The notes under the pieces: generated by a model
What the model saw: only the letters and a program-made list of their open reading frames with translations
The model's database searches: none
What the model was told of the DNA's origin: nothing
Program-made: the position numbers and the translations under genes
Part shown: one piece after another, positions 58,943-64,000 of the stretch
How positions within the stretch are numbered: position 1 is the stretch's first letter
Layout: the number at the start of each line of letters is the position of its first letter
Source: BOKV01 sp041987205
Lineage (GTDB): Bacteria > Pseudomonadota > Alphaproteobacteria > Rhizobiales > Rhizobiaceae
Reading direction: 5' to 3'
Assembly: GCA_041987205.1 (NCBI GenBank)
Contig: JBHIWX010000001.1
Location: forward strand, 1-64,000
Length of the DNA: 64,000 nucleotides

Positions 58943-60154
58943 ATGGAAATTGTGATCGTAGGCGGCGGACCTGCAGCGGTGGCTGCGGCGATGGAGGCAA
59001 AACTGCACCGCAGCGAGGCCAACGTCTCCCTCGTCACAGAAGAGGCATGCGAGCCTTACGAGAAGCCGCCACTCTCCAAGGGGGTGCTTCTCGGCCAGTC
59101 CGAACCGCACGAGGCGCTCATCGCCGGGCTGGATGGGCTTGCTTCTCACGGCATATCTGTAAGGCTCGCTACACGCTGCGAGGTGATCGACCGCGCCGCG
59201 CGCAAGATCGTCACAGACCACGGGGACCTACCCTTCGATGCGCTGGTCATCGCGATAGGCTCCCTGCCCCGCGAATTGCCCGCCCTGCCGCTTGACATGG
59301 ACCGTGTCCACTATCTCAGGACGCAGGCGGATGCACGCTCACTTCGTGGCGCTCTGCTTGAAAGCAGGCGCATCGCGGTTATCGGCGCTGGCCTCATCGG
59401 GCTCGAAGTAGCGGCGTCGGCGGCCGAACTCGGTCTCGAGGTGACGATGATCGAATCGGCGCCGCGTGTGATGGCCCGCGCCTGTTGCGAAGAAATAGGC
59501 ATGAAGGTCCTCGCCGAACATCGCAGAAGAGGTGTCGGGATCAGACTTGAAACCATGCTCAGGGACGTTACCAGACAGGCAGACGGAAGCCTGAGACTGA
59601 CAACCACCGGTGGCGATGTGTGCCTTGCGGATCATGTTGTCGTCGGTACGGGAGTTGTTCCAAACGATACCCTGGCCGCGAATGCGGAACTGAACACCGA
59701 TGATGGCATCCTGATCGACGAAAAGTGCCGGACAAGCGATCCAGCAATCTTTGCGGCAGGTGACTGCACACGTTTTCCCGGACCTGAAGGAATGGCACGG
59801 CTCGAGAATTGGCGGCACGCACTGGATCAAGGCAGCGTGGCTGGCCGCAACGCCGCCGGTGAGCAGGATGTCTACCGCCCGGTTCCATCATTCTGGTCGG
59901 AGCAATATGATCTCTATATCCAGGGCGTGGGCTGGCCCGATCCGCAGGCAGTTAGCGTGAGACGTCCGCTCGAAGGCAACAGCGCGTTGATCGTCGATGT
60001 TCGGGATGGCCTCGTACGCAGCGCTACCGGCATCAACGCCCAGCGCGACATCGCCATGATCCGGCGGCTGATCGAAAGGGGCATCCCGGTTGATTCCGCG
60101 GCGCTCGCCGACCCGGACCAACCGTTCGCCGCAATGCTGAAGGCCAGGGCTTGA
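58943..60154 (+). CDS. FAD-dependent ferredoxin reductase (BphA4/OphA-type)
   Basis: A 403-residue reductase with FAD motif VIVGGGPAAVAAAM at the start, PYEKPPLSKGVL, NAD motif VIGAGLIGLEVAASAAELG (about 145-165) and IFAAGDCTRFP binding FAD. The C-terminal domain PSFWSEQYDLYIQGVGWP is typical of ring-hydroxylating dioxygenase ferredoxin reductases. It would pass electrons from NADH to the Rieske ferredoxin encoded at 62910-63236. It is the last gene of the operon. Confidence 0.92.
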   Translation: MEIVIVGGGPAAVAAAMEAKLHRSEANVSLVTEEACEPYEKPPLSKGVLLGQSEPHEALIAGLDGLASHGISVRLATRCEVIDRAARKIVTDHGDLPFDALVIAIGSLPRELPALPLDMDRVHYLRTQADARSLRGALLESRRIAVIGAGLIGLEVAASAAELGLEVTMIESAPRVMARACCEEIGMKVLAEHRRRGVGIRLETMLRDVTRQADGSLRLTTTGGDVCLADHVVVGTGVVPNDTLAANAELNTDDGILIDEKCRTSDPAIFAAGDCTRFPGPEGMARLENWRHALDQGSVAGRNAAGEQDVYRPVPSFWSEQYDLYIQGVGWPDPQAVSVRRPLEGNSALIVDVRDGLVRSATGINAQRDIAMIRRLIERGIPVDSAALADPDQPFAAMLKARA

Positions 60155-60254
60155 CCGACCAATCCGGCGCACGTTCCAGATTCCCGGTGGAAAGAATCTT
60201 TCTGCCGTTCACATCCCGCTGAAAGCGGTTGAGCGTATCCGGCGAAGCGATTAT

Positions 60255-60269
60255 TTCTGTTCTCCAGAA
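60255..60269. promoter_or_regulatory. IclR operator candidate (autoregulatory)
   Basis: TTCTGTTCTCCAGAA (TTCTG-N5-CAGAA) matches the palindrome at 56097 in both arms. It lies 54 bp before the IclR start. Confidence 0.55.
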
Positions 60270-60322
60270 TTAGCCGGCTGGATCCTTCCCGGTTCCACTG
60301 CCCGGCCTTGAAAGGGGGCATC

Positions 60323-61111
60323 GTGGCGCCAACCAGCAAATCGGGCACGCCGGCTTATGCGATCGAGTCCGTCGATAGCGCGTTCACGATCCTTCGTATG
60401 CTTTGCGACGAGAAGGAAATCAGGGTCTCTGACGTCGCCAAGAGACTGGGAGTCGCGCAATCCACCGCGCATCGACTGCTGTCCATGCTCGTTCATCACG
60501 GATTCGCCAGACAGGACGAAAAACGTGGCGGTTACCAGATAGGGCCGACCTTCGTCGAAATGGGCTTCGCGGCCATCCGTGACCTGGACATCCGGGAACA
60601 CGCCCGACCCATCCTCGAGGAACTTCGCGACAGGTTGAACGAAACCATCCATCTTGGTGTCCCATACGGCCGGGAAATACTCTATGTCGAAGGTGTCGAG
60701 AGCCTGCAACAACTGCGCAGCGGTACGCGGGCGGGCAGCTTCGTGCCAGCTCATTGCGTCAGCCTTGGAAAGGCTGTCCTGGCGACCCTTTCACCCGAGG
60801 AATTGAGGCGCCTGTATCCCGAACAGAAACTGCCGACCGTGACGGACCGGACGGTCACCACGCTCGCGGAGCTCGAGAGACAGCTGGCGCGCATCCGCCG
60901 CGCCGGCTACGCCAAGAGCCGTGCGGAAAGCACCGAAGGTGTCGGCTCCATCGCGGTCGCCATTGTCGACCATCACGGCGTAGGCCGCGGCGCGGTAAGC
61001 GTCAGCGCGCCCCTAACGCGAATGACCCGCAAGAACGAGGCATTGTGGATCGAAGGCGCCAAGGAAGCGGCCGAGAAGCTGCGCGATCGCCTGTGGAGCG
61101 CATCGCGCTAG
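60323..61111 (+). CDS. IclR-family transcriptional regulator
   Basis: A 262-residue IclR protein: HTH IRVSDVAKRLGVAQSTAHRLLSMLVHHGFARQDEKRGGYQIG (residues 35-75), and effector domain with HLGVPYGREILYVEGVESLQQL, AHCVSLGKAVLATLSPEELRRLYP and GVGSIAVAIVDHHGVGRGAVSVSAP. The GTG at 60323 is preceded by AAAGGGGG and was preferred to an upstream TTG. Matching palindromes upstream of this gene and of the Pht-like operon make that operon its likely target. IclR proteins often control aromatic-acid degradation. Confidence 0.94.
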   Translation: MAPTSKSGTPAYAIESVDSAFTILRMLCDEKEIRVSDVAKRLGVAQSTAHRLLSMLVHHGFARQDEKRGGYQIGPTFVEMGFAAIRDLDIREHARPILEELRDRLNETIHLGVPYGREILYVEGVESLQQLRSGTRAGSFVPAHCVSLGKAVLATLSPEELRRLYPEQKLPTVTDRTVTTLAELERQLARIRRAGYAKSRAESTEGVGSIAVAIVDHHGVGRGAVSVSAPLTRMTRKNEALWIEGAKEAAEKLRDRLWSASR

Positions 61112-61112
61112 T

Positions 61113-62843
61113 TCAGGCGCTTTCCTGCGCGATCGCATCGCCGGGATATCGCGACCAATCGAAATCCTTGAGCACGCTGGGCTTGGGCAAGGCCGACAGG
61201 ATCTTCAAGGCTTCGATGGTCCGATCGAGCACAAGCGCGACTGCTTCCCTGCCTTCGATGATACAGCCGTAACTTGGACACAGCCGGTCGATCGGCCGGT
61301 CGGCGATCAATTGCTCCAGTTCCTCGACGATCGGCCCTGCGTCGCACCCGCAGAGCCAATCGAATTTGCAGTTGAGGAAATCGACGATCGACTGGGTGGA
61401 GAAGCTGTCGGGACCGGGCGTCACCACCCGTGGCCCTCCGGGTGAATCGCTAACCAGGAATCCGAAGGAATCGGAACAGAACAGCGTGCGCGTCTGCGAC
61501 TCGTAGAGCCAGTTGGTCGAGAGCACGCGGATCCTGGTGCGCAGATACTCCATCCGCAATTCGCCGAACTCGATGACCTGTCCCGGCGGCGTCCATTCGA
61601 CCGGGGATGGCGAAGCGACCGAATAGGCTTGCGCCTTGGCATTGGCCTCATCGAATGCGGTGAAAAAATCGAGCGGCGTGAAGTCGGCGTTGGGAAACCT
61701 GATCAGATCGATGTCGAACGACCTCAACAGAGCCGGAATGTTGTTGATGGAGTCGATGTCGCGGCGCGTTATCATCATGCTCAAGTTTGTGTCGCCGTCG
61801 AGCAGGCAGGACAGGGCGTCGAAAATCTTTCGCCGGTGCACGGCAAGCCCGCCGTCGATCAACAGGACCTTCCCACCGCTCTTGAAGGCGTAACACTGGA
61901 AGGGCATCCACCCTTCCAGGACGGGCGCGGTCCAGGGCAGCGAGCGCGAAGCAAGGACGCTTCCTCCAAGCGCATGGAGTGTACCCGGGATTATCTCGAC
62001 AAGTGAAGGCGACCGAACACGCGCCGCGCTCCTGGTGGATGACGGACCGTCGGCCGACCTGCCGGATGCCGACATGGTCTTCATGCCTTCCTTGAACAGG
62101 TCCGTGGTCACCTCGGCGTTGTCCACGATTCCCCCATGTGCCGGTGCGATCAGGCGCGGCTTCAGCCGCTGCAGGATCTCGTCCAGATCCGCAAATGTCA
62201 GTTCGACGTCGGTGTGATTGGTCCAGTAGAGCGCGCGCTCGTTGACGAACTGCATCATGACCGCATCCGGCGGCGGCATCTCGCTCGACATGCGATCGCA
62301 CTCGCCATCCTTGTGGCAGTGTAGATAGCCGAAAGCGTCCGACACGAACAGGACGCGATCCTTGTTGTCGAAGGCCCACAACGTCTCCAGATCGCGCCAG
62401 ACCGCCGGCAGGAAGAAGATGCTTCTGTCGCCGAGACCGAGACTGTCCCCGGCCTTTACCTGCTTGATGCGATGCGCAAGCTCCGGGTAAAGCAAGGGAT
62501 ATTCGGGCAGATCGCCGACCGCGATGGCGTGCGGGTACTTTTCCAGCCACTGCGTCATCAACCCGGCGTGCGGGAACTCGCCATGCGTCAGGAAGACGTA
62601 ATCGAGTGGCCGGTCGCCGAGAAACTCCTCGACCGCGCTTCTAATCTGCTCCCAGTGGAGCGGATTTCCAGAATCGATGAGGATCGTCTTCTCGCTGCCT
62701 CGCACGAGAAAGACACCCATGTGCCCGTGAACCACTTCTCCGCGATACTCGAGTGGCAGGCAGCCGCCAGTCCAAAGTAAATCCGGAAGAACCAAACGCG
62801 GCAACCCGCCCGACGAAGCCTCGACCGTGTTAAGATTTGTCAC
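61113..62843 (-). CDS. Tandem metallo-beta-lactamase-fold protein
   Basis: A 576-residue protein of two MBL-like halves. The first (about 1-270) has TILIDSGNP, the metal box LTHGEFPHAG (H-x-E-x-x-H, the Asp replaced by Pro) and PAHGG. The second (about 285-570) repeats the layout (GKVLLIDGG, then ITRRDIDSINNIP) but lacks the His residues, so it looks structural. The first half's H-x-E pattern recalls flavodiiron-type oxygen-binding MBL domains. There is no flavodoxin domain. The GTG at 62843 follows GGGAGGTGAAG. It is co-directional with the Rieske ferredoxin gene and probably belongs to the aromatic cluster. Confidence 0.86.
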   Translation of the reverse strand: MTNLNTVEASSGGLPRLVLPDLLWTGGCLPLEYRGEVVHGHMGVFLVRGSEKTILIDSGNPLHWEQIRSAVEEFLGDRPLDYVFLTHGEFPHAGLMTQWLEKYPHAIAVGDLPEYPLLYPELAHRIKQVKAGDSLGLGDRSIFFLPAVWRDLETLWAFDNKDRVLFVSDAFGYLHCHKDGECDRMSSEMPPPDAVMMQFVNERALYWTNHTDVELTFADLDEILQRLKPRLIAPAHGGIVDNAEVTTDLFKEGMKTMSASGRSADGPSSTRSAARVRSPSLVEIIPGTLHALGGSVLASRSLPWTAPVLEGWMPFQCYAFKSGGKVLLIDGGLAVHRRKIFDALSCLLDGDTNLSMMITRRDIDSINNIPALLRSFDIDLIRFPNADFTPLDFFTAFDEANAKAQAYSVASPSPVEWTPPGQVIEFGELRMEYLRTRIRVLSTNWLYESQTRTLFCSDSFGFLVSDSPGGPRVVTPGPDSFSTQSIVDFLNCKFDWLCGCDAGPIVEELEQLIADRPIDRLCPSYGCIIEGREAVALVLDRTIEALKILSALPKPSVLKDFDWSRYPGDAIAQESA

Positions 62844-62909
62844 CTTCACCTCCCTACGCATTAACGAAGTACCGGGCCGAACCTGGCGGCAAATCTGGTA
62901 ACCGACCGG

Positions 62910-63236
62910 CTAGTCTCCCGCAGACTTCTCCAGGTCCACGCAGATATCATCATCGTCGATAACCACCTTGTAGGTTCGTAGCGCTATGACGCAGGGTCGG
63001 TACACCACCTCCCCTGTCCGCACGTTAAAGCCGCCGCCATGCAGCGCGCATTCGATAACGCCATCCTCCAGCACGCCTTCCGCGAGGCTGGCCGCGCCAT
63101 GCGTGCATCTGTCGTCGGTGACGAAGAACTCGCCTTCGATATTGTAGACGGCGAGTGTGAGTTCCCCCACACTAACAGCCTTCACTTCGTTTTCAGCAAG
63201 CTCGGAAGTTCCACAGAGTCTGGTCAGTTCAGCCAT
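62910..63236 (-). CDS. Rieske [2Fe-2S] ferredoxin
   Basis: A 108-residue Rieske ferredoxin of the dioxygenase type. Cluster ligands are C44-T-H46 and C63-x-x-H66 (DRCTHGAASL; ECALHGGGF). It has the usual length and no extra domains. The ATG at 63236 follows AGGAGTGACG. With the ferredoxin reductase 2.8 kb away it forms the electron chain of a three-component ring-hydroxylating oxygenase. The terminal oxygenase subunits are not in the window and may lie beyond its right edge. Confidence 0.93.
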   Translation of the reverse strand: MAELTRLCGTSELAENEVKAVSVGELTLAVYNIEGEFFVTDDRCTHGAASLAEGVLEDGVIECALHGGGFNVRTGEVVYRPCVIALRTYKVVIDDDDICVDLEKSAGD

Positions 63237-63324
63237 ATCGCAATCGTCACTCCTGTCATTCTTTTGGCTTTGGAGGAGACGCCAAGTGCTCGGACCGTTG
63301 CGTGCAAACACCCAGATCGCTCGA

Positions 63325-63927
63325 TCATTTCGGCTGGGGATTGAGGCCTTGGGTCTGCAATTCGATGAGCTTGCGCATCTCGACCAACCCTTCGACGATG
63401 GACGGGCGTTCCTCGAGAACCCACGTTCGCACCGCAGAGCTGTGGAGCAGCAGAAGCTGCATCGCAATGATGTCGGCCTTGATGTCTGCTCTCACTTCGC
63501 GCCGGCGTTGGCCATCGCGCACGATCTTCGCGACGGCATCGAGCTTGCGCTGCCTGTTCTGGGCGAGCGCCTTCGAATTGATGCCATACGAAAAGAAGTT
63601 GACCTGCAGATAGGTTCTGGCCAGCTGCAGATTGGCCGCATAGCCTTCATAGAACACCCGAAAGAAAGCGATCAGATTATCTTCGAAAGGTCCGTCACGG
63701 CGACAGGCATTCGTCCCGCGCGCGATCATGTCCGTCACGTCATCATTGTAGGCGAGCAGGATGAGGTCGCGCTTGTCCTGGGCGTACAGCGATATCGTGC
63801 CCAGCGCCACGCCGGCCCGCGAAGCGATCTCGCGAACGGTCGCCTTCTCGTATTCCTGCCTGGAGAACAGTTCCTTCGCCGCTGCTTTGATCCGGTCGCG
63901 CTTCAGGTGCTTCTTGTGTTCGCGCAC
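63325..63927 (-). CDS. TetR-family transcriptional regulator (N-terminus uncertain)
   Basis: A TetR protein of about 200 residues. The HTH is RIKAAAKELFSRQEYEKATVREIASRAGVALGTISLYAQDKRDLILLAY, followed by a helical ligand domain (FFRVFYEGYAANLQLARTYLQVNFF). The GTG at 63927 (AAGG before it) is a provisional start. The frame stays open to the window end (reading EEPVRASRQHAKPDEKAS), so the real start may lie beyond base 64000. It may control the ferredoxin / MBL genes downstream. Confidence 0.9.
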   Translation of the reverse strand: MREHKKHLKRDRIKAAAKELFSRQEYEKATVREIASRAGVALGTISLYAQDKRDLILLAYNDDVTDMIARGTNACRRDGPFEDNLIAFFRVFYEGYAANLQLARTYLQVNFFSYGINSKALAQNRQRKLDAVAKIVRDGQRRREVRADIKADIIAMQLLLLHSSAVRTWVLEERPSIVEGLVEMRKLIELQTQGLNPQPK

Positions 63928-64000
63928 CGAGGCCTTTTCATCTGGTTTCGCATGCTGCCGGGACGCACGTACGGGCTCTTCAGTCTCGAACGATGTGGTC

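Overview
The window reads as a high-GC alphaproteobacterial chromosome segment, most likely from Hyphomicrobiales. The support is the gene families (TAXI-TRAP, tripartite tricarboxylate (TTT) and CUT2-type ABC importers, many LysR/IclR/TetR regulators), the codon use and the IS types. There is no rRNA, tRNA or CRISPR array. It is an accessory, catabolic stretch: about nine separate uptake-plus-enzyme modules, each with its own regulator, interspersed with decayed mobile DNA.

Layout. 0-5 kb: a broken junction (possible exonuclease VII fragment against a truncated TRAP permease), then a TAXI receptor, a LigM-like tetrahydrofolate-dependent O-demethylase and an MBL-fold hydrolase, divergent from a LysR gene. 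5.5-10 kb: an ADP-forming acyl-CoA ligase (two subunits) with a CoA-acylating aldehyde dehydrogenase resembling sulfoacetaldehyde dehydrogenase, divergent from a second LysR gene. 10-21 kb: a TTT transport system with two TctC receptors, a MarR regulator, an old-yellow-enzyme reductase, an aromatic-type aldehyde dehydrogenase, an MFS gene carrying a stop codon, and two tandem genes of the phosphosulfolactate synthase (ComA) family. Five GTTG-N6-CAAC-type palindromes in the promoters of this block suggest one MarR regulon. 21-31 kb: an amidase, a CUT2 ABC importer with a permease-ATPase fusion, a MlrC-like M81 protein, a histidinol-dehydrogenase homologue that looks like HpsN (dihydroxypropanesulfonate dehydrogenase), and an XRE-cupin regulator with two related candidate operators.

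31-38.6 kb: IS3 remnants, a truncated ABC exporter, a LysR gene, a sulfatase-family hydrolase and a second TAXI-TRAP system. 38.6-51.7 kb: a segment bounded by two direct copies of an integrase 3' end. It holds an exported CHAT-domain protein, an IS6 relic, a NylB-like serine hydrolase, a polyamine-type ABC importer, a class III aminotransferase and a LuxR-type regulator. 52-56 kb: a CAGGGAA repeat cluster, a ParB-DNA methyltransferase fusion, two DUF5681 proteins and a decayed IS3 element. 56-64 kb: a phthalate-pathway-like cluster (Pht5-like decarboxylase, Pht4-like dehydrogenase, ferredoxin reductase, Rieske ferredoxin, tandem MBL protein) with IclR and TetR regulators. Its ring-hydroxylating oxygenase is not in the window.

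The most promising unexplained biology lies between 5.5 and 31 kb. Relatives of three sulfonate-metabolism families (acylating sulfoacetaldehyde dehydrogenase with CoA ligase, ComA in tandem, HpsN) sit close together with three importer systems and distinct operator sets. This suggests an uncharacterised organosulfonate or sulfite-adduct catabolic locus. All function statements come from reading the sequence and from recalled family features; no search was run.
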